Shown: positions 42,624 to 51,175 of the stretch, piece after piece
Layout: every line of letters begins with the position of its first letter
Numbering within the stretch: position 1 is the stretch's first letter
Origin: an uncultured Rhodanobacteraceae bacterium
GTDB taxonomy: Bacteria; Pseudomonadota; Gammaproteobacteria; Xanthomonadales; SZUA-5
Assembly: GCA_937928755.1 (NCBI GenBank)
Contig: CALEZI010000101.1
Coordinates: 30,831-94,830, forward strand
Length of the DNA stretch: 64,000 nucleotides
Direction: 5' to 3'
Made by a program: the position numbers and the translations under genes
The notes under the pieces: model-generated
Databases searched by the model: none
What the model saw: the letters and a program-made list of their open reading frames with translations, nothing else
Told to the model about the DNA's origin: nothing

Positions 42624-43178
42624 TCAGGAACGCAGGGACAGACGCCGCAATGCGGTTTCGGCATTGCGGTAGGAGGATTCGAAATCGGATTCGCGGGCGA
42701 TGGCAGGTGCGCGCACCGCCCGGACTGGAACAAACGCGACCAGCGCCTGCACCAGGAAGAAGCTCCAGAGCGTGAGGAACAGGCTGTGCGTGTGTTGCGC
42801 GGTGGCGATGGCGGCGGCCAGCGCGAAGCCGCTGATCAAGGCATCGGCGCCGGCCGGAATCAGACTGTCGTAGCGTTGCAGCGAGCGCAGCAGCCAGATG
42901 AACCCGGTTTGCAGCAGCATCCAGAGGCTCAGCGGTGGATTGAACACCAGCAGCAGTCCGGCAAGCCCGAGCCACGCCAGCGCGGCGACCACGCGACCGC
43001 TGTGCCGCGGATCGTAAGCGAGCATGGCCAACACATAGCTCATTGCCGACACCAGGACGATGAGGCGCAGCGAATGGCCGCTTCCCAGCACCTTGGTGAG
43101 TAGCGCGTGCAACACTGCACCGACCACGCTGATGACCACTGCCAGCAAGGCGCCGCGCCAGAAGGTGAGTGCTTTCAT
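42624..43178 (-). CDS. Hypothetical inner membrane protein
   Basis: 184 residues from ATG 43178 (MKALTFWRGALLAVVIS), with about five transmembrane segments (near 6-28, 35-52, 62-80, 84-100, 108-150). The C-terminal tail (about 155-184) is polar, ending in RESDFESSYRNAETALRRLS. It overlaps the PspA-like gene by 4 bp, and is followed by the VWA gene, so the three products probably act together at the membrane. No family is recognised. Confidence 0.7.
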   Translation of the reverse strand: MKALTFWRGALLAVVISVVGAVLHALLTKVLGSGHSLRLIVLVSAMSYVLAMLAYDPRHSGRVVAALAWLGLAGLLLVFNPPLSLWMLLQTGFIWLLRSLQRYDSLIPAGADALISGFALAAAIATAQHTHSLFLTLWSFFLVQALVAFVPVRAVRAPAIARESDFESSYRNAETALRRLSLRS

Positions 43179-43714
43179 GAGGCCCTCCGTTGCCGTTCGC
43201 GCAGCAGTGCGAGGTCGATGTCGGCTTCGCTGATGCTGCAATCGCCGCCGCTCCAGCGCGTGCCGTAGACGTCCGCGCCGGAGGCGATCTCGACATCGAA
43301 CAGCGCCGCCTTCTGGCGCATCGATTCGAGCCGAGCGGATTGCTGTTCGAGCAACGGCGTGGCCTGCTCGATCTGCTGCGTCAGCAGTGCGCCGCGCTGT
43401 TCGAGCAGACGTTGCAGGCGCTCAGCCTCCAGCCGGCGCCGCAGGCAGGTGCGCAGCAGCGCCTGGTTGTCGGCGGCAAACGACAGATCGATCTCTTCGC
43501 GGATGGCGCTGAGCGTGCGCTCGATCTCGCTGCCGCGGCGCAGCACCAGCTCGCGCTCCAGTTCCAGTGCCTTGAGCTGCTGCGTCTGCTCGGCGAGCGC
43601 CGCCTCCATCTCGCGGATCGCCTGGCGCAGCAGCGCGTCCGGCTCTTCGAGTCGGTCCAGCACGGCGTGGACATCCGCCGCGAACAATCGGGTGATGCGG
43701 TTGACGATCGCCAT
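43175..43714 (-). CDS. PspA/IM30-like coiled-coil protein
   Basis: 179 residues from ATG 43714. AIVNRITRLFAADVHAVLDR at the N-terminus, then long heptad-rich helices (about 20-145: DALLRQAIREMEAALAEQTQ, ALELERELVLRRGSEIERTL), resembling the PspA/IM30 (ESCRT-III-like) family, although shorter than the 222 residues of E. coli PspA. Such proteins bind and stabilise the inner membrane. First gene of an operon with a membrane protein and VWA protein; no pspF or pspBC is seen. Confidence 0.75.
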   Translation of the reverse strand: MAIVNRITRLFAADVHAVLDRLEEPDALLRQAIREMEAALAEQTQQLKALELERELVLRRGSEIERTLSAIREEIDLSFAADNQALLRTCLRRRLEAERLQRLLEQRGALLTQQIEQATPLLEQQSARLESMRQKAALFDVEIASGADVYGTRWSGGDCSISEADIDLALLRERQRRAS

Positions 43715-43837
43715 CGTGGCACTCCAGCTGCGGAAGGTGTGGCCATCTTCGGCAGGGAGCGATTTGCGCAACAGGACCCGTCGTGCAAACTCTCGGCGCG
43801 TGGGTTTACATGATGTTTACGTGCGCGGGGTCGTGAG

Positions 43838-43986
43838 GTCGCTACGCTCCTCGCAATGACGAGATCATGAACCCGTCATTGCGAGCGCAGCGAAGCAATC
43901 CAGTGACTCTTCCTGGTTCTCCCGTTGCTCGGATGAAGCAAAATCGCTGGATTGCTTCGTCGCTACGCTCCTCGCAATGACGAGAT
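43838..43986. repeat. Family B palindromic repeat, copy 3 with a tandem half-unit
   Basis: A complete element (43875-43981) is preceded by a partial one: a 28-nt segment starting GTCGCTACGCTCCTCGCAAT occurs at 43838-43865 and identically at 43959-43986. This looks like a duplication of the right arm. It occupies the divergent gap (43715-44039) between the PspA-like operon and the two-component genes; no clear promoter was picked out there. Confidence 0.85.
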
Positions 43987-44039
43987 TCAGACCTTGCGTT
44001 CATGCGTCCAACCGAACTTGCTCACAGCCCCAAGAAGCC

Positions 44040-44744
44040 ATGACCCGCAAACCGCGCCTGTTGATTGTCGAAGACGAACCGGCCATCCGCACCGGGCTGG
44101 TCGACGTGTTCATTTACCACGGCTACGAGGTCGAGGCGGCGGTCGATGGCGACCAGGGTCTGAGCCGCGCGCTCAGCGGGCGTTTCGATCTGATCCTGCT
44201 CGACGTGATGCTGCCGGGCCGCAATGGCTTCGATGTGCTCGCGGCGATTCGTGAGGCCGATCGCGAGCAGGCGGTGATCATGCTGACTGCCAAGTCGACT
44301 GACGAGGATGTCGTGCACGGGTTGTCACTGGGCGCCGACGACTACGTGGGCAAGCCGTTTTCGATCGCGCAACTGGTGCTGCGCGTGCAGGCGGTGTTGC
44401 GCCGTGCGCATGTCGGACTCGAGAACGAGGGACAGATTACGTTGCGCGGCGATTGCCAGGTCGACGCGCGCAATCTGTGCGCTCATACCCCAGGCGGCGA
44501 CATCGCTTTCACCCGTCGCGAGATGGAGGTCCTGCAGTACCTGGCGGCGCACGCCGACCGCCCCGTGCCGCGCGAAGAACTGCTGCACAAGGTGTGGGGC
44601 TACGCGCGCTACCTCGAGATCGAAACGCGCACGGTCGATATCCACATCGCCAAGTTGCGCCGCAAGATCGAGCCCGATCCGCGCCAGCCGCGGCACCTGA
44701 TCACGGTGCGTACCGGCGGCTACCGCTTGTTGTTGGAGACCTGA
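44040..44744 (+). CDS. OmpR-family response regulator
   Basis: 234 residues from ATG 44040 (MTRKPRLLIVEDEPAIRTGL); the frame continues upstream into repeat DNA. Receiver domain with EDE (11-13), phosphoacceptor Asp55 (LLDVMLPGRNG) and the lysine in ADDYVGKPFS. Winged-helix output domain (about 135-232: TRREMEVLQYLAAHADRPVP, VDIHIAKLRRKIE, RTGGYRLLLE). The partner kinase starts one base after the stop. The regulon is unknown. Confidence 0.92.
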   Translation: MTRKPRLLIVEDEPAIRTGLVDVFIYHGYEVEAAVDGDQGLSRALSGRFDLILLDVMLPGRNGFDVLAAIREADREQAVIMLTAKSTDEDVVHGLSLGADDYVGKPFSIAQLVLRVQAVLRRAHVGLENEGQITLRGDCQVDARNLCAHTPGGDIAFTRREMEVLQYLAAHADRPVPREELLHKVWGYARYLEIETRTVDIHIAKLRRKIEPDPRQPRHLITVRTGGYRLLLET

Positions 44745-44745
44745 A

Positions 44746-46800
44746 ATGCGTGGGCGACCCGGCCACGGCTACAGCCCGGCGCGCCTGCGTCTGGTGCTGG
44801 TCCTGCTGGTGCTTGCGCTGGCCGTGCCGAGCGCGGTGCTGGTGTGGCAGACACAGTTGCAGTTGCGCTGGGAATCGCTGCACCAATACCGCACGCTGGC
44901 CGAGGAACTCGCGACGCGCATCGACATCGAGCTGCAGCGACTGATCGCCATCGAGGAAGCGCGGGCCGAGGGCGATTACCAGTTCCTGGTGCTGGCTGGC
45001 GATCCGAACACCTCGAAGCTGGTGCAGCGCTCGCCGCTCGCGCAGTTGCCCGTTGCGGGCAGTTTCCCGGGGCTGGTCGGGCATTTCCAGGTCGACAGCG
45101 AAGGCCGCTTTTCGACGCCACTGCTGCCCGAGTCGGTCGGCGACCAGGAAGGTCTGGGTCTCGATGACCGCGAGCTGGCCCAACGCACAGCCGTGCGCCA
45201 GCAACTTTTCGAGGTGCTCAGTCGCAACCAGATGGTGGCACCGGTACGCGAACGCCTGGCCGCGGACAAGTCGGCAGGCGCCAGCCGGCGCGCGCAGGCC
45301 GGTGGAAGCGATGCGCGCGTAAACGAGGCGGCCTACACGGAAGGCGAGAGCGACTACCAGGGACAGGCGGCCTTCGACCAGTTGAACACGGTCGCTCAAG
45401 CCAGGGACCGGCAACAGGTCGGTCGACTCGGTCGCGTCGATGAACTGCGTCTCGGGCGCGCCTATGTCGAATCCGGCAAGAAGGATCAGAGCGGGGCCGA
45501 TGCGGATGAGGTGCAGGCGTTGTCCAACGCCGTCGCCCGCGGCAAGCGGACCGAGCAAAGCGCGCTGCTGGAGAAGGTCGCCGTCGATGAGCTTGAGGAT
45601 GCCAGGTTGAACCCTGGTCGCGTGCGCATCTTCGAGAGCGAAGTCGACCCGTTCGAGTTTGCGCTGCTGGACAGCGGTCATGGCGTGCTGTTCCGCAAGG
45701 TCTGGCGCGACGGCCAACGCACGATCCAGGGCGTACTGATCGAGCAGGGCGCGTTCATCGACGGTGTGATGGCCAAGTCCTTTCAGGGAACCGCGCTATG
45801 GGAAATGAGCGATCTGCTCATCGCCTGGCAGGAGGACGTGCTGCGCCTGATTCCCGGTGCGGTCCAGGGTCGACGTTTGAGCAGCGTGCGCGAAGTCAGT
45901 GGCGAATTGCTCTACCAGACCCGGTTGTCGGCGCCGCTCGACCGCCTGCAATTGATCTGGAGCATCAAGCGACTGCCCGCCGGACCCGGCGCGCGCATCG
46001 TCTACTGGGCCAGCGCGCTGCTGTTTGTCGTGTTGTTCGGCGGCCTCTACGTGCTCTATAGGCTCGGCTTGCGACAGATCCTGCTGGCGCGCCAGCAACA
46101 GGACTTCGTGTCGGCCGTCAGCCACGAACTGAAGACGCCGCTGACCTCGATCCGCATGTATGCCGAGATGCTGCGCGAAGGTTGGGCCGACGAAGACAAG
46201 AAGCGCAGCTACTACGCATTCATCTTCGACGAGAGCGAGCGCCTGTCGCGACTGATTGCCAATGTGCTGCAACTGGCGCGCATGGAGCGCAGCGATTTCC
46301 GGCTGGACCTGAAACCGGTGCGCATAGGCACGCTGATGGACTTGCTGCGCTCGAAAATCCATACGCAGATCGAACGCGCCGGATTCGAGGTCGAGTACCG
46401 CATCGACGAGGCCTGTGCGGAGAACGAAGTCAGGGTGGATGCCGACGCCTTCAGCCAGATCCTGATCAACCTGGTGGACAACGCAATCAAGTTTTCCCTC
46501 GCCGGGCCCGAACATCGCCTCGAGATAACCGTCGCGTGCACCAGCAGCGCCGCGGTCATCAGCGTGCGCGACTACGGTCCGGGCGTTCCCAGATCGCAGA
46601 TGAAGAAGATCTTCCAGTTGTTCTACCGCAGCGGCAGCGAACTCACCCGCGAATCGCTTGGCACCGGCATCGGTCTGGCGCTGGTGCGCCAGTTGGCGCA
46701 GGCGATGCGCGGCGAGATCGACGTCATCAACCGCGAACCCGGCGCCGAGTTTCAGTTAACGCTGCCGTTGCAGGAGCGACGTGTGCGTCGCGACCAGTGA
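44746..46800 (+). CDS. Sensor histidine kinase with large periplasmic domain
   Basis: 684 residues. Membrane segment 1 at about 14-34, segment 2 at about 418-442 (IVYWASALLFVVLFGGLYVL), so roughly 380 residues lie in the periplasm with no recognised sensor fold; this includes a charged low-complexity stretch (about 165-275). Kinase core: His460 in SAVSHELKTPLTSIR, N-box ILINLVDNAIKFS, G1 RDYGPGVP, G2 GTGIGLALV. No HAMP domain is obvious. In one operon with the upstream regulator. Confidence 0.9.
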   Translation: MRGRPGHGYSPARLRLVLVLLVLALAVPSAVLVWQTQLQLRWESLHQYRTLAEELATRIDIELQRLIAIEEARAEGDYQFLVLAGDPNTSKLVQRSPLAQLPVAGSFPGLVGHFQVDSEGRFSTPLLPESVGDQEGLGLDDRELAQRTAVRQQLFEVLSRNQMVAPVRERLAADKSAGASRRAQAGGSDARVNEAAYTEGESDYQGQAAFDQLNTVAQARDRQQVGRLGRVDELRLGRAYVESGKKDQSGADADEVQALSNAVARGKRTEQSALLEKVAVDELEDARLNPGRVRIFESEVDPFEFALLDSGHGVLFRKVWRDGQRTIQGVLIEQGAFIDGVMAKSFQGTALWEMSDLLIAWQEDVLRLIPGAVQGRRLSSVREVSGELLYQTRLSAPLDRLQLIWSIKRLPAGPGARIVYWASALLFVVLFGGLYVLYRLGLRQILLARQQQDFVSAVSHELKTPLTSIRMYAEMLREGWADEDKKRSYYAFIFDESERLSRLIANVLQLARMERSDFRLDLKPVRIGTLMDLLRSKIHTQIERAGFEVEYRIDEACAENEVRVDADAFSQILINLVDNAIKFSLAGPEHRLEITVACTSSAAVISVRDYGPGVPRSQMKKIFQLFYRSGSELTRESLGTGIGLALVRQLAQAMRGEIDVINREPGAEFQLTLPLQERRVRRDQ

Positions 46801-46891
46801 GACATCGGGGCCATTCGTGGCCCCGGTCGCGACGCAAGCGTCGCTCCTACCGAACATGGCGCAACAGTTTGATTTGTAGGGCGTGCAGTTT

Positions 46892-46974
46892 GAGGGCACG
46901 AGGGCACGAGGGCACGGAAGAGCTCAAGCTTGCTTCGAAACTGCTTCTACGTGCCCTCGTGCCCTCTTGCCCTC
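46892..46974. repeat. Family E palindrome (GAGGGCACGAGGGCAC)
   Basis: 25-nt arms with one mismatch, each built from three GAGGGCAC units: 46892-46916 and 46950-46974. It lies between the kinase gene and the convergent acyltransferase gene. A smaller hairpin GGGGCC-ATTCGT-GGCCCC precedes it near 46808-46825. No U-run is present. Confidence 0.8.
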
Positions 46975-47020
46975 CAGTTCGATGCGCGAATAAGCGCACC
47001 GCCAGGGGCGACCGGGACTC

Positions 47021-47968
47021 CTACATGGTCTCGATCAGTTGGTCCTTCTCCGCCCAGATCCCGTTGATCCAGGTTTGGAAGCGTTCACGCACGGCGAGGT
47101 CGTTTTCGTAGTTGCCGCCGAGCAACTCGCGCGGGATCTCGCGCCGCTGCACGTGGATGCGCACGCGACTGACGCGCCCGGACAACAAATCGGTCAGGGT
47201 AGGGCGGCCATCCGGGTAGACGATGGTGATGTCGATGATCGAGCGCAGTGTTTTGCCCATGGTTTCCAGCACAAAGGCAACGCCGCCGGCCTTGGGTTTC
47301 AGCAGGTGTTTGAACGGCGACTGCTGACGGGCGTGCTTGGCCGGCGTGAAGCGTGTGCCTTCGACAAAATTCATCACCGACACCGGCAACTCGGCGAATT
47401 TCTGGCACGCGCGGCGGGTGGCCTCCACATCCTTGCCGCGCAGTTCCGGGTGTTTCTCGAGGTGCTCTTTGGAGTAGCGCTTCATGAACGGGAAATCGAG
47501 CGCCCACCAGGCCAGGCCAAGGAACGGCACCCAGATCAACTGGCTCTTGATGAAGAACTTGAGGAACGGGATGCGCTGGTTGCAGACGTACTGCAGCACC
47601 AGGATGTCGACCCAGCTCTGGTGATTGCTGAGCACCAGATACCAGCCGTCGCGTTTGAGGTGTTCGCTGCCTTCGATCTCCCAGCGCTGGTCGCGGGTGA
47701 ACAGCCGGATCGTGGCGTTGTTGATGCCGATCCAGGTTTCGGCAACCAGAATGATCGCGCGGTTGAGTCGCCGGCGGACCGCGCGTAGCGGCAAGATCAG
47801 CTTGAACAGCGCCAGCGTCAGCAATACCGGGACGAGAACAACCGTGTTGACCATCGCCAACATCGAGGCCAACAGCAGGATCACGGCACCTGGCAGGAAT
47901 GACAACATGACAACGATCGGTAGTGATGGAGTCGAGCGCGTGGCGCGTTCGGGTCGCGAGGCTACCAC
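47021..47968 (-). CDS. YihG-like membrane acyltransferase (PlsC family)
   Basis: 315 residues with a GTG start at 47968, supported by AGGTGA six bases upstream; ATG 47908 is an alternative without such a site. N-terminal membrane segments (about 18-60). Acyltransferase motif I is NHQSWVD (His116, Asp121) and motif III is FVEGTRFTP. WEIEGSEHLKRDGWYLVLSN and FPFMKRYSKEHLEKHPELRG are typical of the YihG/YihG-like branch, which acylates lysophospholipids at the inner membrane. No operon partner. Confidence 0.88.
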   Translation of the reverse strand: MVASRPERATRSTPSLPIVVMLSFLPGAVILLLASMLAMVNTVVLVPVLLTLALFKLILPLRAVRRRLNRAIILVAETWIGINNATIRLFTRDQRWEIEGSEHLKRDGWYLVLSNHQSWVDILVLQYVCNQRIPFLKFFIKSQLIWVPFLGLAWWALDFPFMKRYSKEHLEKHPELRGKDVEATRRACQKFAELPVSVMNFVEGTRFTPAKHARQQSPFKHLLKPKAGGVAFVLETMGKTLRSIIDITIVYPDGRPTLTDLLSGRVSRVRIHVQRREIPRELLGGNYENDLAVRERFQTWINGIWAEKDQLIETM

Positions 47969-48073
47969 CGGAATTCACCTGATCGGTATGCGCCAGGTCA
48001 AGCACTTGCGGCAAACCCGTAGGAGTCACGGCCGCCCCTGTCGGTGCGGGCGCACCAGCCGAACGAAAAACAA

Positions 48074-48233
48074 CGCATCAAACTGGCGGCGACCATGTGG
48101 ACTGCGTTTTTTTTCCGCAAAGGACGCAAAGGACGCAAAGAGAGCCAAGAACCAGGATGTTGATGTTCTGTTGGCTTTGCTTTCCTTTGCGTCCTTTGCG
48201 GAAAAATCTCTTCTTTCAGATGCTTGCTTTATG
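48074..48233. repeat. Family A palindromic repeat, copy 4 (extended)
   Basis: Core 48115-48201 with perfect 19-nt arms CCGCAAAGGACGCAAAGGA. Nearly identical to 2458-2615 throughout, including the centre (AGCCAAGAACCAGGATGTTG versus AGCCAGGAACCAAGGTGTTG), so these two copies share recent origin. It directly abuts the next repeat. Confidence 0.85.
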
Positions 48234-48302
48234 GGAGCGGGTTCCAACGCCGAGCTTCCGCTTCGGACTGGCGCGGAGCTCGCAGGCAGAGCCCGCTCCC
48301 AC
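48233..48302. repeat. Family C variant palindrome before rlmC
   Basis: Outer arms GGGAGCGGGTT (48233 on) and AGCCCGCTCCCAC (to 48302), with the interior different from the other family C copies. It ends two bases before the rlmC stop codon, so it lies at the 3' end of the gloA-BaiN-rlmC operon. Confidence 0.65.
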
Positions 48303-48304
48303 AG

Positions 48305-49417
48305 TCATCGAAGCTGCAGCAGCACCAGCGTCTCGAAGTGCGTCGTGTGCGGAAACATGTCGAATACGCGCGCGGCGACGATGCGGTAGTTGGGCATCGA
48401 GGCCAGGTCGTTGGCCAGCGTTTCGATGTTGCAGCTCGAGTAGACCAGCGTCGATGCGGCACTCTGGTTCAGCCAGCCGGCGAGTCGCCCGCCGATGCCA
48501 CGTCGCGGCGGATTGACGATCACGCATTCGGCCACCGCAGGCTGCGCGCAGGCCCAATCGGCGGCGTCGGCGCGGATCCATTCGATTGCCGGATTGCTGA
48601 TCCGCGCCGCCGCGATCGCCTCGGCGGTGCTCTCGACAGCGACCACGCGGCGCCCGGGGCTGTATGCATGCAAGGCGAAGCCACCGACGCCGCAATACAA
48701 ATCCCACACGGAAACGGGTTGGCGTTCGCCGATCCACTCACGCGCCTGCTGGTAAAGGGCCGCGCCGACCACGCTGTTGGTCTGCAGGAAACTGCGCGGC
48801 GTCAACCGGAATTCGGTGTCGTTGAGACGGCAGCGCACGCTTTCGGTCGCCGTCAGCAGGATTTCGGTGTCGCCCTCGGTCACCGCCTTGTGTTCGGGCA
48901 GCAGATTGATCGACACCACGCGCAGCGCCGGTAGCGCTACTTGCAAGGCGGCAATCTGCTTGCTTATGCGTTCGACGGATTCGCGCGAACGCAGCACGAA
49001 ACGCAACATCAGTTCGCCGGTGCCCGGCGCTTCGGTCAGCAGCGCGTACTTGGCTTCGCCGCGACGCGTGCCGAGGTCGTACGGCGGTACGCGGGCGGCG
49101 ATCAGCGCGGCGCGAATGCCGGCAAGAGCCGCTTGCATCGTCGGCGGATACAACGGGCACTGCATCAGATCGACGCCCGCGCCGTGGCCATTCAGCAGAC
49201 CCAGCGTCGGTGCATCGACGCTGCCGCCAATCGCCATCTTCGCCTTGTTGCGAAAGCCCGATTCGGGACTCCGCACCGGCGACCACCATTGGGCCGGCGA
49301 GAATCGCGACAGCGCCCGTTCGGCGATGGACTGCTTGCGCGCCAATTGATCGTCATAGGGCAACGGCAGTTCGCTGCAGGAACGGCAGCGGGCGTTGGCG
49401 TAATAGTCGCACTTCAT
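48305..49417 (-). CDS. rlmC: 23S rRNA (uracil-747-C5)-methyltransferase RlmC
   Basis: 370 residues from ATG 49417. The N-terminal Fe-S cysteines are C3, C11 and C14 (MKCDYYANARCRSCSELPLP) plus the one in MQCPLYPP, as in E. coli RlmC. Also GFRNKAKMAIGGSVDAPTLG, SAM site WDLYCGVGGFALH, VNPPRRGIG, and the catalytic cysteine in YSSCN. Closer to RlmC than to RlmD or TrmA because it lacks a TRAM domain and matches the start. Last gene of the operon, overlapping the BaiN-like gene by 4 bp. Confidence 0.9.
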   Translation of the reverse strand: MKCDYYANARCRSCSELPLPYDDQLARKQSIAERALSRFSPAQWWSPVRSPESGFRNKAKMAIGGSVDAPTLGLLNGHGAGVDLMQCPLYPPTMQAALAGIRAALIAARVPPYDLGTRRGEAKYALLTEAPGTGELMLRFVLRSRESVERISKQIAALQVALPALRVVSINLLPEHKAVTEGDTEILLTATESVRCRLNDTEFRLTPRSFLQTNSVVGAALYQQAREWIGERQPVSVWDLYCGVGGFALHAYSPGRRVVAVESTAEAIAAARISNPAIEWIRADAADWACAQPAVAECVIVNPPRRGIGGRLAGWLNQSAASTLVYSSCNIETLANDLASMPNYRIVAARVFDMFPHTTHFETLVLLQLR

Positions 49418-50658
49418 GCGCGTGCGCCTGCAGCCGCGCGTCCGGCGAGGTAACCGCTGGCGAAGCAGGCGGTCAGCAGATAACCGCCAGTCGGCGCCTC
49501 CCAGTCGATCATCTCGCCGGCGCACCAGACATTCGGCAACTGGCGCAGCATCAGATCGTCAGTCAATTCGTCGAAATCGATGCCGCCGGCGCTGCTGATG
49601 GCTTCCTCGAGCGGCCGTGCGCGCAGCAGGCGAATTGGCAGGGCCTTGATCGCCCGCGCCAGGCGATCGGGTGCGTCGAAGTCGGCTTTGTCGGCGCACT
49701 CGTGGAGCAGGGCCGCCCTGGCGCCTTCAAGTCCGCAGGCGCGCCGCAGATGCTCGCTGCGGGTGCGTTTGCCGCGCGGCGCGGCCAGCGCCTGCGTCAG
49801 TTGCGCCTCGCTGCGGTTGGGCGCGAGGTCGGCGATCAGGTCGACGGCGCCGTCGCGGTCGATGGCATCGCGCAGCCGGGCCGACAGCGCATAGATCGCG
49901 CTGCCCTCGACGCCATACGCGGTGATCACGAACTCGCCGGTCAGTGCGCTGTCGGGCGGATCGTCGACCAGGCGCAGGCGCACCGACTTGATCGGCGCGC
50001 CCGCATGGCGCTCGACAAGATGCGCCGACCAGGCGCACTCGAAGCCACAGTTGGACGGTCGCAGCGGCGCGATCGCGACTCCGCGCCCGCCGATGGTGTC
50101 GGTCCAGCGACCGTCGGACCCCAGGGCCGACCAACTGCCCCCGCCCAGCGCCAGCACCACGGCGTCGGCGGTCGCATCGACGATTTCGCCGCCGTGGTTG
50201 AAACGCAAGGCGCCGGAATCGGACCAGCCAGACCAGCGATGAGCCATGTGCAGCGCCACGCCCTTGCCGCGGATTCGGCGCAGCCACGCCCGCAGCAGCG
50301 GTCCGGCTTTGAAATCGGCAGGAAACACACGCCCGGAACTGCCGACCACCGTCGGATAACCGAGATCGTGCGCCCATTGCCGCAGCGCGCCGGCGTCGAA
50401 CTGCCCCAGCCAGCGTCCGACTTCCGCGGCGCGCTCGCCATAGCGACTGACGAATGCCCCCGGAGGGTCGCTGTGCGTCAGGTTCAGCCCGCCCTTGCCG
50501 GCAATCAGGAATTTGCGCGCCACCGATGGCATCTGCTCGTACAGGGAAACCTCGGCGCCGGCATCGCGCGCGGATTCGGCGGCCATCAGTCCGGCCGGAC
50601 CGCCGCCGATGACGGCTACCCGGCACAGCGCTGTCGCCGGGTTACCAACTGCCGACAT
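49414..50658 (-). CDS. BaiN/YhiN-like NAD(P)/FAD-dependent oxidoreductase
   Basis: 414 residues. The N-terminal FAD site is VAVIGGGPAGLMAAESA (about 14-30), followed by the family signature KFLIAGKGGLNLTHSD (about 49-64) and VVLALGGGSWSALGSDG; C-terminal NVWCAGEMIDWEAPTGGYLL. This matches the HI0933/YhiN group; this branch (TIGR03862-like) is uncharacterised. Overlaps gloA by 17 bp and rlmC by 4 bp, so these three genes form one operon. Confidence 0.9.
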   Translation of the reverse strand: MSAVGNPATALCRVAVIGGGPAGLMAAESARDAGAEVSLYEQMPSVARKFLIAGKGGLNLTHSDPPGAFVSRYGERAAEVGRWLGQFDAGALRQWAHDLGYPTVVGSSGRVFPADFKAGPLLRAWLRRIRGKGVALHMAHRWSGWSDSGALRFNHGGEIVDATADAVVLALGGGSWSALGSDGRWTDTIGGRGVAIAPLRPSNCGFECAWSAHLVERHAGAPIKSVRLRLVDDPPDSALTGEFVITAYGVEGSAIYALSARLRDAIDRDGAVDLIADLAPNRSEAQLTQALAAPRGKRTRSEHLRRACGLEGARAALLHECADKADFDAPDRLARAIKALPIRLLRARPLEEAISSAGGIDFDELTDDLMLRQLPNVWCAGEMIDWEAPTGGYLLTACFASGYLAGRAAAGARA

Positions 50659-51058
50659 TGGGCATCGAAATCCATGGCTCGCACGGCGTCAACGCGGGGC
50701 CGCGCTGCAGCAGTTCGATCGAGATCAGGTCGGGTGAGCGCACGAAGGCCATGCGGCCGTCGCGTGGCGGTCTGGCGATGGTCACGCCGGCATCCATCAG
50801 CTTCTGGCACAGGGCGTGAATGTCGTCGACGGCGTAGGCCACGTGCCCGAAATTGCGCGCGCTGCCGTAGTCCTCGTCGTCGTAGTTGAAGGTCAGTTCC
50901 AGTTGGGCGTCGTCGTCGCCTGGGGCAGCCAGGTACACCAGCGTGAAGCGACCTTGAGGGCTGTCCTTGCGTGCGACCTCACGCAGGCCGAGCAATTCGT
51001 AGAATCGCAGCGACGCGGCGAGATCGCGCACGCGGACCATGGTGTGCAGATACTTCAC
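50642..51058 (-). CDS. gloA: Lactoylglutathione lyase (glyoxalase I)
   Basis: 138 residues from a GTG start at 51058, with CGGAG five bases upstream. Converts the methylglyoxal-glutathione hemithioacetal to S-lactoylglutathione. Metal ligands His5 (KYLHTMVRV), Glu54 (QLELTFNYD), His72 (FGHVAYAVDD) and Glu115 (ISIELLQRG) are all present, as in the nickel-type enzyme. First gene of the operon. KYLHTMVRVRDLAASLRFYE is the family N-terminus. Confidence 0.95.
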   Translation of the reverse strand: MKYLHTMVRVRDLAASLRFYELLGLREVARKDSPQGRFTLVYLAAPGDDDAQLELTFNYDDEDYGSARNFGHVAYAVDDIHALCQKLMDAGVTIARPPRDGRMAFVRSPDLISIELLQRGPALTPCEPWISMPNVGSW

Positions 51059-51175
51059 GTCGACTCCGATGCTGGGCCGGCTTTCGCCTGGATGCCCTAT
51101 TTTAGGCGGTGTTCGCGCAGACTGGAGATACGAACTGAACGGACGTGAGCTGACATGACCCGGAGGAATCGCTTG

